DNA of 60,000 bases, from contig NC_045139.1 in the NCBI RefSeq assembly GCF_008831285.2, positions 19,266,354-19,326,353 of the forward strand, written 5' to 3'. This DNA comes from Nymphaea colorata. Taxonomy: Eukaryota; Streptophyta; Magnoliopsida; Nymphaeales; Nymphaeaceae. Of the stretch, positions 47,679 through 57,975 are shown piece after piece. The translations under genes were made by a program, and so were the position numbers. The notes beneath the pieces are model-generated. The model was not told where the DNA came from, made no database searches, and saw only the letters and a program-made list of their open reading frames with translations. Within the stretch, counting starts at the first letter, position 1, and each line of letters starts with the position of its first letter.

Positions 47679-48288
47679 ATATTCAGAGGGAACATAAGAG
47701 AGACCTATGTTTTTCTGAAAGAACTCTTCACGAACATAATGGTAGTCCATCTCTCTATGCTTTGTCCTTTCATGAAATGTGTGGTTGCTAGCAGTATAAA
47801 TGACATTCTTATTGTCACAACAAAGCTTGACAGGATCCACAAGATGAAGGCCCATATCTTTCAACAAACTTTTGACTCACACAATCTCCATTGTCGTAGA
47901 TGTCATGGCTTGATATTCAGCTTTAGTTGATGATAGAGACACCTTGTTCTGTTTCTTGCATGGCCAGGAAATTAACGAGTTACCTAAAAACACACAAAAA
48001 ACCAGTGGTGGAGTGCCTATTATTGGGATCTACACCCCAATCAGCATTGGTATAAGCAACTAACTCTAATGTAGAGGAGGAAGATAAGAAAAGTCCTTTC
48101 TTGATTGTGTTCTTCACTTATCACACAATCCGCATTGCCGCTCCCATGTGTACTAAAGTGGGCTTTTGTTGGAATTGACTTATGACATGAACTGCATGAG
48201 CAATATCTGGCCAGGTGATAGAGAGATAAGAGAGAGCACTAACAATTTGTCGAAAAAGAGTAGGGTTCTCTAATATCTCTCCATCATC
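47679..48288 (-). pseudogene. Third copia family, RT end and RNase H fragment
   Basis: Minus strand, several frames: LSYLSITWPDIAHAVHVISQF (RT end), then TNADWG-like and SSTKAEYQAM blocks and CCDNKNVIYTASNHTFHERTKH of RNase H. It stops at YVPSE, exactly where the LTR of the second family begins. Several stops and shifts show age. Its other end joins the orphan satellite piece. Confidence 0.85.
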
Positions 48289-48838
48289 AATGAACAATTT
48301 ATGATCTTCAATGATTCTTTGGATTATTTTACCAAGAATATTGATATAAATATTTGAATCATGGATTAGAATATTCCAACGTTGGATAATTGTCTTTGAT
48401 GTTCCCCATTCAAATACTTTATATTGAATATTTCATATGTAATAATTGTTCATTAAAAATTAAAATCCTTCTCTTTGGGACAAAGATCATTTTCATTACT
48501 TATGACCTTCAACTTGTTTATTGGGATGTTTAGGAGATCGCCCACATGATGCCCAAAAGTGGATTGTAGATCTCGATCCTGGACTTAAATCCAATACAAC
48601 ATCTAAATAAGATCATATTAGACCTGTGATTTATACTCTAGTTGCAAACACCGAAAACGGACCGATTAGACCCGTGGTCGGGACCCATGTTCTGAATTTA
48701 ATCATCTATAACGGATCAGATGAGACCCTTGATCCAAATTCAACATCTTAATTGAATCAGATTCAGTCTCTAATCCAAATCATTGGTCTCAAATCAAAAT
48801 CTAACACCTAAGACGGATCAGATTAAACCTCTGATCCA
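48288..48838 (+). repeat. Orphan satellite segment (A half, about 550 bp)
   Basis: Aligns with the A half of the 5-28 kb array from 'tgaacaatttatgatcttc' through 'gatcgcccacatgatg' to 'gacctctgatccaa', in the same orientation, with far more substitutions than separate array units from each other. It is a single copy, about 20 kb from the array edge, and its last base abuts unrelated sequence. Confidence 0.93.
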
Positions 48839-49338
48839 ACGGTAGAGGGGCAGGGTTTGACTTTGATCCAGGGTCCTGATCTCAAAAATTTTGTAGTCCC
48901 AAGCTTTCGATTAAACTCAATTACTTCAAGTACAAGCTTCATGTGTATAGGGTATCCCCACCAGTAGACCTTTCTTGATGTGGGAGTACAGGTCATATTG
49001 TTTGGCCATGCCTGAAGAATGATATAATCACATGTCGGGCCTATGTGAAATGTTGTCCCTGTATAATCTCCATAATTCATATGCTTTGTCGAATGATTGC
49101 CTCCATTCCAGAAGGTAGTCATGGTTTTCCTAGGGATAGATCTGAAAGCATACGTCCTTGACAGGTTAGCCTGAATTATGATGGCTGGATATGGTCTGGC
49201 TTTAGGAGTATAAACTATAAATAAATATCTATCAACAGCCAGACTCTGGCTATGAAATAGGTAGTAGAAATGTTTTGGGTATTGTGTTTTGTTGGTTGGA
49301 AATAGTGGCGGAGCCAATATTTTTTTGGTGTAGGGCAC
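48823..49338 (-). CDS. Unrecognised open frame (171 codons), possibly a gene relic
   Basis: A 171-codon frame with gene-like composition, rich in Trp, Tyr and Pro (for example PRKTMTTFWNGGNH, GPTCDYIILQAWP, YWWGYPIHMKLVLEVIEF). I do not recognise a family. Its first codons lie in a MITE candidate and its last in the orphan satellite, so the original ends are lost whatever it is. A second minus-strand frame (49,215-49,619) on the far side of the MITE may belong to the same former gene. No signal peptide or catalytic motif is evident. It may be a chance frame. Confidence 0.25.
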   Translation of the reverse strand: MPYTKKILAPPLFPTNKTQYPKHFYYLFHSQSLAVDRYLFIVYTPKARPYPAIIIQANLSRTYAFRSIPRKTMTTFWNGGNHSTKHMNYGDYTGTTFHIGPTCDYIILQAWPNNMTCTPTSRKVYWWGYPIHMKLVLEVIEFNRKLGTTKFLRSGPWIKVKPCPSTVGSEV

Positions 49339-49474
49339 TTGAGTTGGCGATACAAGTTTGGTGTGGGCATTGCATATAACTTTATGTCAAGGCTATGTGA
49401 ACTTGAGATATTGTAATAGGATTTTTGATGGGCTGGTGTGGGCCACCGCCAACAAGTAGCTCCGCTCCTGATGG
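49305..49474. mobile_element. MITE candidate with GCGGAGC ends
   Basis: The left end TAGTGGCGGAGCC and the inverted right end AGGAGCGGAGCT form imperfect terminal repeats, with GGAAA on both outer sides as a possible 5-bp target duplicate. About 170 bp, no coding capacity. GGCGGAGC ends are common in plant MITEs. Confidence 0.4.
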
Positions 49475-49971
49475 AAAACAGAATGTTAATGATCTCGAAA
49501 ATGGTTCTTATTTTCTTGAATAAAATATGGTCTACGTGAAATCCAGGCATTCTATTAACCCATGAGAAGCTGGACTCCGGAACCGAATTATGTGACAATT
49601 CATTGGAACTGCCAAGCACAAATTCATCTATATGAGATCAAGTACACATGTAGATTTATCTATTACTCTCCATGAGCAGATACTGAAGATATTGTAATGC
49701 TCATCAGCAGCAAAAATTAGTTACCTATCACCTACAGGATTAGATTTCACATAAGCAAGTTCTAAACTCTGGCAAGGTGGCAAGGATTAAATGATAAGCT
49801 GCACTACGTTTTTACTGCTAGTATTTTCATGTCATGAACATCCTTTGGCAGACTGATATATAGGTCATCTGACAAGCCATGAGATGCAATATTAGAAAGA
49901 GGACTTCAGTTAAATTGCATTTATTTATTAACATTTGATAAAAAATTACAACATTCATTAATCACCGGAAA
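49475..49971. other. Spacer, nothing recognised
   Basis: AT-rich sequence between the MITE candidate and the 3' UTR of the TRM gene. No repeat in this window matches it and no motif is recognised. Confidence 0.4.
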
Positions 49972-50077
49972 CAATTGATTAAACAATCAAACTTATAGGA
50001 CTCTCTCTCTCTCTTCCTCCCCAACGCAATTTATGATCTCATGGGGTGGGGGGTAGCATCCCCAATACCATGCATGA
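49972..50077 (-). other. 3' UTR region of the TRM gene
   Basis: Lies directly after the stop codon on the minus strand and is shared with the decayed copy (28,387-28,480 plus 38,965-38,995). The shared block starts abruptly at 'caattgattaaa', one edge of the gene duplication. Confidence 0.7.
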
Positions 50078-53000
50078 TTAACAGCAGAACTCAATTACAG
50101 CCTCTTCAACTAACTCATTCAGGATAATTTTCTCCATGTCCCTTCCCATCGAGTGAACATCACCTTGCATCATTCTCATCCATAGAGTTGTCTCAAAGTC
50201 CTTAATAGTAATACCTTGTATTGTTTCATTTCCCATGAATGATGGGTGAGTAGACATGTTCACAGTAGCACAGACATCATCAATTAACTGCTTGCTGCTT
50301 GGAAGCATCATTGTTGATCCCACAAGGCTTTTACTTAAAGTAACGTCTGACCCCAACAAGCTTAGTTTAGATTCTAGAGCTTCATTCAATAAATCAAAGA
50401 GAAGCTTACGCTCCAAACTGCTATTGCTTGGATCCTGGATGGAACCCTGACGTTGCTTGCCTTTTTTCCTGTAAGCTTCTTCAACGTCCTCAAAAACCCA
50501 CCTCCTAATAGGGGCAGAATTGGAATCCCACATTGATACAATCCCATCCAAACCCTCAAAAATACCTGCAGCACCAAGTACATCTCTCAGATAAACTTCT
50601 GGTCCTCCTTCTAACTCCTCTTCTGCTTCTAGCTGAATAATATCTTCCTCCCTACCATCTTGTGATGCCACATCAGTCTCGTTAACGCCAAGCTGGTCTA
50701 TCTGCTGCTTCAAGTCTGTTGGCAAGAAAGGGGTTAGTGCTTCAGTTAACACCAATTTCTGATGGCAATAATTCCTATCCATGCAGAATCATTTTACACA
50801 TGAAGGGAAGTGTACGAAATGCCATTGTATACCTTCATTTCATGCTGCATGCCAGGCAGCCCAGATTGCATGCAATCATTTAACATGGTTATGGTCATAA
50901 TAGATAATGATCGACAAACAGTTTAACAATATGCTAGTATCCTATCACAAAAGTTGGCCACCAACTCAAAGTGGATTTTTGGGGTTTGTCCTATCATTTG
51001 TCGTTATGAAATGTCGCTCAGCACTACCAATACATTTAACCCCAATCTTTTGTTTTCTCCCCTTTTTATGTTGAAACTTGAAGGGAAATCCGGACCTGAA
51101 TACTCTTGGGAGCAGCAGTACAACCCCTTGGTGTATACATTCAGACGACACCATGGATACATCTCCCACCCTTGGTGTATATATTGGACTTGAAAAATGT
51201 CTAGTGAAGTTCAAATGTGATCAATTGGGAATTTTTACACATGCCCTGCCGTCCTCTCTCCAATGTGTCATTCATATGGGAAAGTAAAAAAAGGGGGTAA
51301 GCTTTTATATTATAGTAGCTTGTCTTGTATCTGACCTTGGAGGTTAGAACTGATCTCTTGGAAGGCATCGGACACGGAAAGATCTTCACTGAAAGGCACA
51401 TCAAGAGTTGAAACTGGGCTTGTATGATTCGTCAGGCCACTGAAGAGTCCCTCTTGGCCATCACTGCATGCAGAAGCAGGGCTTGGTGGTACCTCGGTTG
51501 AGTTTTCCTTCACAAAAAAAAAAAAAAACAATTTTAGCTTTTTTTTTATATATATATATGAAACATACTTCTCTGGTGCAATCTATTTTAAATATAAAGG
51601 AATGAAATAATAGCAAATTCTTGCCTGCACGTTCAGATTTCTGTTAAGTGATGGGATGGTCAAGGTCAGAGCAGTTTTGGTTAAGCCAAATTCATCTACT
51701 CCTCTCTCCACTGATTGTATCCTCTTGCTAAAAAGCTTTCCTCTGAGAGTCAAACTATATCTCAAGCTTGACACTGTTCCTTTGAAGTTGAATCTACTTT
51801 TCTTCTTCTTTCTTAGTTCTGTGGAAACATTATCAACCATTTCTTGCTTCCTTCTGATATGGGCCCCCGTCAGAATCGGCTGATCCTCCAAGAGAAGCTT
51901 GCCAAATGCTGCTCCTGATACTGGAGCTGACATAGATCGGATTAGGTTCCTTGGTGATAAGTCATCGTGGTTGAATTTTATTTCATTCTTCAAGTCATGT
52001 CTGAAGGATCTAGCCTTCAGTCCAGCCATGTCTTGCATGCGGTTCAGATGACCGACATTCTTTGTTGCCTCTGAAAAGTCTGGACCTATTGGTAGTGGCC
52101 CTTCCTGGAAGATGGAAGTCCTTGGCCCCTCCTTAGCCATCTTATGCATGTTTATGTCTGTGTCACCATTTAGCACATTCCTCAGTCTTTCAGATAGGAA
52201 CTTTCGTGCATCTCTGTTAATAAGTTCAGGGGAACCTGGTGTACCAACCTGAAAATCACTGTTCTGTGACCTCATAGATTCTGACCTAAGTAAGCTCATA
52301 TCTCTTGTAACACTTTCTCTTACTTGCTTTGCTATTTTCTGAGCAATTTCCTTTGGATTAGTTGGCCTACCACAGAAGGAACTGATCTCATTGTTTTGTT
52401 GCTTGATATGTTTTACAGAATTGCCCCTCATTCCAAGTATAAGCCTTTCCTTGACCTCTTTGAGAAAATCCTCAATGCTTCCTTCTTCTTCTTCTTCTTC
52501 TATGGCACTTTCCGAAAGAGATTTGGACTCATCACAGTCGTCAAACCTTTCAGGTCCAGGCTTTAGTATGACTATTTTTGTAGGTAATGCGCTAGTTTGC
52601 TGTTCCTCATATTCCACAGAATGAGTTCGATCATACTTAATGCTTCTATTACCATTCCACATGGAGAACGTCTCCAATTGGTTTCCTTGGTATAAGCTAC
52701 TTTTATTGCCTTGAAAGTCTGTCTCTGGCTGCACGCTGGTCTCCAATCTGCTTGGAGTATAGTAGCCTATTTCTGGAGGCTTTTCATAAGTTCTATTTCT
52801 TTTAGCATCTGTATATCGAGCCAACTTTTCCTTGTTCAGACTTTCTTGTGCAATAGCTCGTTGATCATACCAAAATCCATTTCTAAGGTCAAACCCACAA
52901 CCTCTTGAGCTTTCCCAGACTTTGGATGCTTGCCATGCTTCAAATTCCTTTTTGAAATTTTGTAATTCCTGCTCTTGGGGATGATCACCAACTAGAGATT

Positions 53001-53921
53001 TTGACAACTTTGAGCTGGTTCCAGAATCATGCGACTTTTGTTTCTTTCTGCTAAAAAGTGCATCCCGTTTTCTGTGGTTAATTTCCCTTGGAACCGTTAG
53101 TTCCTTAGTTACTGTTGCTTTTCCTGAACCCAAACCATAGTTTGGTTCATATGTAGGTAATTTTGAATCTGTTGGGAACTTGTCTAGACCCATTAAACGA
53201 GCTACAACACTGGGTACACATTGTTTGATCTCAGGTTCCTTTGATATCTCCCTGTCTATCAATAGCTTCATGGGGGTTCCACTTTGACAAAGCTCATTTT
53301 TTGTAGACGGGTGCTTCACTTGGTAAGAATACTGAAATGTACAGAAAAGTTAGGTACTGTAAAAATTATTTTTTTGTACACAGCAGAAGCGCAGCCAAAG
53401 TATGTTCCTCATGTATTTGAGAATGAATTAACAAGATATCGGCATGTTCCTCATGTATTTGAGATTGAATTAACAAGACTGCAGGTAGAGAAACTCTGAA
53501 CAGAAAAAGGGCTATTAATGAAGACACCAACTAACAAAGACAAAGCAAGTTAAAAAAATAGCTTGTGGTCAGTGCAAGCAGAGACAAGTTGGACTTACAT
53601 AGAAAAAAGCTACTGCAGTAGCCAATATCACCTTAAATTAGAGAGAGAAAGAGAGATAGAATTACCGGTATACTTTCATCCTTAGAAAATAAGCTCTGGG
53701 ATGCATCCAATGGGAGCTCTAAGCTGTTTCTTGGAGCTTCCGGCCCTGGATGTATGTTCCAATAATACCAAAAAATTAGCCAGCATAAATGTGTTCAGGC
53801 ATGCACACATGGATGCTACTGAATCATTAAATTTCTCACCTTCGAAATGTCTTGCATGCATCAATTGCTTCCCTGATTTGCCAGTTTGATTAAGGTCAAA
53901 AAAATGTAGTATGGCCCCCAT
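50078..53921 (-). CDS. TRM-family protein (DUF3741 and DUF4378), better-preserved copy
   Basis: Family role: TRM proteins bind TON1 and microtubules and help position cortical microtubule arrays and set cell shape. Minus-strand exons: 53,921-53,840 (MGAILHFFDLNQTGKSG), 53,745-53,666 (PEAPRNSLELPLD), 53,331-51,625 (YSYQVKHPS; PSVVARLMGLD at about residues 94-104; FEAWQASKVWE; ILKPGPERFDD; an acidic run), 51,507-51,336 (ENSTEVPPSPASACS), and a last exon ending at stop 50,080-50,078, open from 50,782. The last exon has DUF4378 features: YLRDVLGAAGIF, ERKLLFDLLNEAL and ILNELVEEAV. The first four joins keep phase. The intron 51,508-51,624 has a GC donor. Joining exon 4 to the last exon is unresolved: the donor is phase 1 and the only nearby acceptor gives phase 2, so a small exon between 50,800 and 51,330 may be missed or the gene may be damaged. 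An in-frame stop lies just before the ATG. Confidence 0.8.
51508..51624 (-). other. GC-AG intron of the TRM gene (117 bp)
   Basis: The donor reads CAG|GCAAGA and the acceptor is a long T run ending GTGAAG|GAAAAC. This is the only join that keeps phase 0 and restores the ENSTEVPPSPAS block. The decayed copy has GCAAG at the same place (about 40,300), so the GC donor predates the duplication. Confidence 0.75.
53401..53480 (-). repeat. 42-bp tandem repeat in TRM intron
   Basis: Two copies of a unit beginning TATGTTCCTC or CATGTTCCTC, the second truncated. Matches the repeat at 42,006-42,092. Confidence 0.8.
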
Positions 53922-54052
53922 TTACTGCTCTCACTTCACAACCCGGGCCTTAGTTGGACTAGGCTTTCTGGTGAACCAAATTATGGAGTTAAAATTGCAA
54001 AACGCAATGGAAGAAAAAAAAGTTAGGAAAGAAACATTTATATGGATAATAC

Positions 54053-54122
54053 CTGGACATGGAAAGCTCTGTGTTTCTGTTGGATAAGCACAGGCTTCAC
54101 ATATATGGGCCAGCTGAGGCAT
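54053..54122 (-). other. Candidate upstream leader exon of TRM gene with short upstream frame
   Basis: A short frame MPQLAHICEACAYP... ends at a good donor (CCAG|GTATT, 54,053/54,052). Joined to the acceptor-like GAGCAG just before the start codon, it would stay open past the main ATG in another frame, which would make it an overlapping upstream frame. Transcript data are needed; this is a reading of splice signals only. Confidence 0.3.
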
Positions 54123-55640
54123 GATTCAGCAACAAGTTGTTGACCAATGGTTGATTAGTGACCGACCAAAGCAACTCTGCCATCACTAACCACATGTTCT
54201 CCATACATCTGCAATCCATCACCATCTTGTCAAGATGAATTACAACTTTTAGTAAGCATGTTTATTCTGTAAAAGCAAATTTGACCATGCTGTTTATCTG
54301 GATGCATCACACGATAATCGATATACATGGCCTTGGCAAAAGAGACCAGAGTCGGCCAATCTGAACCCATTTCAGATAGACAGACAGTTTTGGTTGGGAT
54401 TCTATGTAGACGTTGCCACGTCTCGCTTATTTGACAATGGAAGTAGGACTGGGAGTCGAATTCTGATTTGGATGGTAAGTGCAATAATGGGTTTGATTGT
54501 TCACATGTAAGTGGATTTATTTGAAACAACTTACTCATGGATCCAAATCTGATTGTCAGTTACACTTTTGTACTAGAAAGAAACCTAATCCCGGCATAAT
54601 CCCCCACAATTGCATGAAAACTACAATGTATTTGTAATTTTGTAGGTTGTGATTTGAAAATAGCTTGTACAGTGGCTAGAAAATCAATTTAGCGGACTGT
54701 ACTCCAGAACATGCCACAATTACAGACAGCGGATGCAAGTCTGTCTCCGTGCTTCACTGGGTGCATCTACTCCCATCTATCGGATAATCGTGACGAAAAG
54801 CTCAATTTGCTCAGCAAACCAAATGAAGCTGCAGGTACAAACTCCAGGAATTCCCTTGATCATCAATCTCAAACACAACCCATAAAGAGCTCCAAAACAT
54901 TCGAAGTTTTACAAGATATTCACACAGTAAACAGAATACGAACAGAACCAAATCACTTTTAGCGATTCACCAAGAAATTGACCAAACCATCATATGACAC
55001 CCATACAGAGCCCCGGATTAGCTAAAATTTGACGAAAGCTTCTACAAATTGGCCCAAAAAACCGCCACAGAAAGCACCCAAGCGAAGCTTCAGAAAAATT
55101 TTCAAAGTCTTGACAGCAACAATAAGATCAAATTAAATTACTTTACCCAAAGAACTTCAGCCACCATACTGAGCCGCAGAACAGATAAATTGATAGCATA
55201 AACCAAATTTCTAACAAACACAACCATCCAGTGCCTGGTCGGCATCGGCGTCAAAAGGACAACATAAGTTTCCATCTTCATCCATCATACTGCAACCAAC
55301 GACCCAACATCCACATAACACAAAAAAAACGAAAATCGCACAGAGCCACCAGAAAATCCAAAGCCTACAACACCATGTCAAGTGCCGCTAAAATTCTCAC
55401 CGTAGCGCGCCGAGCAACGGCTGGCGAAACCATAGAGGCAGAGCAATCGAGAACCTGAAAGATCACGTCACAGAAGCAGCAGGGATGGAAGGGGGAATTG
55501 CTCTGCTGATGCATGGACCGGATGGTGCTGTTCGACCGGAACAGAGAAACAAGGGACCCTTCAATCTCGTAATAAAAGGAAAAGGATCAAAAGGGGATTG
55601 GGGCCATGATTTGGCCATGGCCGCCGAGTGCATGGAAGAC
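54123..55640 (-). other. 5' region of the TRM gene (leader introns or promoter)
   Basis: No coding exon is recognised. A donor-like CTACG|GTGAGAA on the minus strand near 55,403, with GC-richer sequence above it (about 55,400-55,640), would fit a non-coding first exon. Frames at 54,230-54,538 (minus) and 54,711-54,962 or 55,231-55,458 (plus) carry no recognisable motif. Confidence 0.35.
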
Positions 55641-57694
55641 CCTTTTTCAGAAAATTTTTAAATTGGAAAGGGCGTTGGGAGGGCATTATTTTAATGGCGG
55701 GAACAACTCAGAAAAGGGTGCCTTTCCACCACCCTCCCTCTTTCGCCGTCTGCTTGGTGGCCTTGTTTTTAAAATTATAGTTCGTTGCAGAACATTCACG
55801 CCTCCTACGACTACAAGTCACTGCAAATTGCCGTTAAAAATTTTAGCTGTTTTGCACAACCTTTTGGGTGGGTCTCAATCTGCACCTTATTTACTCCACT
55901 TGGTCGATCTGTCAGCCGAGAGACTCTTAACGAGCTCTAACCTTGATTTTGCTGCCATTAATGAGTCGGCGACTTCTCTGCAACTTCCTTTATTCGTTGA
56001 TTTCTCTACAATGGTGAAATAGTGTGGCGCCTTAAAATTCAAAAGAAAACTGTTACGATTGTGCTTCTAGTTCCACTATCTGGGGGGAAAGAAGAATGCA
56101 ACGAACTCAAAAAGGGAGGCAATGGCAATCAATTTACCTAGTAAACAATGGTCAACTAAATGATTGTTGTACTAAACGTGCATTTAATAAACTTGCCATG
56201 ATCTGCCCACAAGGAACCGTTGCCTCAAGATGAGGATTTAGACGAATTCTAGCCTGGAGACTATGAAGTTTTACTTGAAAATAATTATTTAATCGATTTT
56301 ACAGAAATCAGATTTGGACTCGGAGCTGCCAAAAAAATAATAAATATCTATGTTTTGAAAGAAAAAACTAAATGTAAAAACGTAAAAAATAGTTAAAAAG
56401 AGAAAAAAAATTGTGAATAGTTACAAATACTAACGACGACACGCGGCTCTCCTCCGTGGTGGTTCGACTCAGTCTGATTTTTATGACATTGGTATTGAGT
56501 AATTGAGGTAAACTTTCCTTTCTATGGAGAGCTTGTTCTTTTTCTTGGGGCTTCCAATAGTGTCTTATATTTAATGACCATAGCAAGCTTAATTTTAGAC
56601 GTGATGGGGTGTATAAAGAATAGTAGTAATGCTACTTATGATATTTTAAACATAATTTATAGGAGTAACAACTCAAATTCGTTAGGTGGCGTTTCGCAAA
56701 GATGCGCTTTAGTCCACTAGTTCAGGTTTGACCCAGGCAAAATGGATTGTTTCGGATCCCGATCTCCCATATCCAATACTAGCACCCACTTCTAGGCAGA
56801 TCTGGTTGCTGACCTGCGTATACCGTGACCGGAGTGAATCGGATCAAGGCTTCAAAAGAAGCAGAAGCAGAGCCAGACATGAGATCCAGTTTCTAGGCTT
56901 GGATCCACATTTCATTTTGATTCGTTCCCAACTAAGATTCGAAGCAAGATCTGGGATTCTCTACAACTGTCAGTTTCAGGATGTCATGCAATACTATTAT
57001 TTCAGCTTCTGTAAGGTTGAGTTTGATAGTCTCTGATCTTAAATTTATTGCTGCATTAAAATGGGTCTTTTGGAAGGTCCTGTTTAAACTGAGGATCTCA
57101 ATAATGTAAATCTTAAATCCACATTATATATAGGATCCGACCTTAAATCTGTGGAAATCATCGATCCACGGTGAAACAAAAAGACAAGCTCAGGTGTAAA
57201 ACGGGTTTGGACCTTCAACCCAGTCGAGCTCCATGTGAAAAAATAAAGATCCATTTATTTTTCAATTATTTCAGTGAAGTGTCAATGGGTCCAGGACCTG
57301 TTTAAAGGGCATGCCTTTACAGCTCTAACTGACGATGAGTCCACTTTTGGGTGGACCCGGTTCCACTTTGATTCCTCATAAGCCCTGTTGGTTTCCAACC
57401 CTTATGAGATGTTGATGGCCGTCCTTATTCATCACATGCACCTCCGTGGATTGGATTAAGGACGCAAAAGGTTTTGGGTTTTGAGACAGCCAAGTGCAGC
57501 CTAAAATAACAAAAACGCCCTTATTTGATCCGATCCATTTCAAGTTCAGATTAGGTATCTTTGATGCATCTCCTGGATCTGGAGCACACAAAAAATCCAA
57601 CCGGTTGAAATGGGTAGAGAGAGGTTCATAAGAAAATTTTGCTCCCATACAAAGTCTCCATTTTAATTTGAATGTCTCGCAATGGCTCCAGACT
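55641..57694. other. Intergenic DNA, no gene recognised
   Basis: A 138-codon plus-strand frame (55,606-56,022) has no family resemblance and spans low-complexity sequence. From about 56,730 to 57,600 GGATCC/GATCTG-like words recur loosely, suggesting an old dispersed repeat without clear ends. Confidence 0.4.
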
Positions 57695-57975
57695 AGGCCT
57701 GGGCGTCGGGCCGGGCCGCCGGTGGGTACCCGGGCCAGGAAAATCGGGTCTGAGGCACTCCAGACTGGTGCAATGGCTTGAGTCAGAGGATTGAGTCAGA
57801 TGATGGTAGATAGTTACTGAGTGTTTCGAGTGTTAGGAGCGAGGCCTGGGCGTCGGGCCGGGCCGCCGGTGGGTACCCGGGCCAGGAAAATCGGGTCCCA
57901 GGCACTCCAGACTGGTGCAATGGCTTGAGTCAGAGGATGGTAGATAGTCACTGAGTGTTTCGAGTGTTAGGAGCG
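57695..57975 (+). repeat. 147-bp GC-rich tandem duplication
   Basis: Copies start AGGCCTGGGCGTCGGGCCGG at 57,695 and 57,842. The second copy lacks about 13 bp ('ttgagtcagatga'-like) and has a few substitutions. The GC-rich head contrasts with the AT-rich surroundings. Confidence 0.93.

Noticed and set aside
55606-56022. 138-codon plus-strand frame upstream of the TRM gene
   Set aside because: No recognisable family, low-complexity stretches and no splice or leader context; treated as chance.
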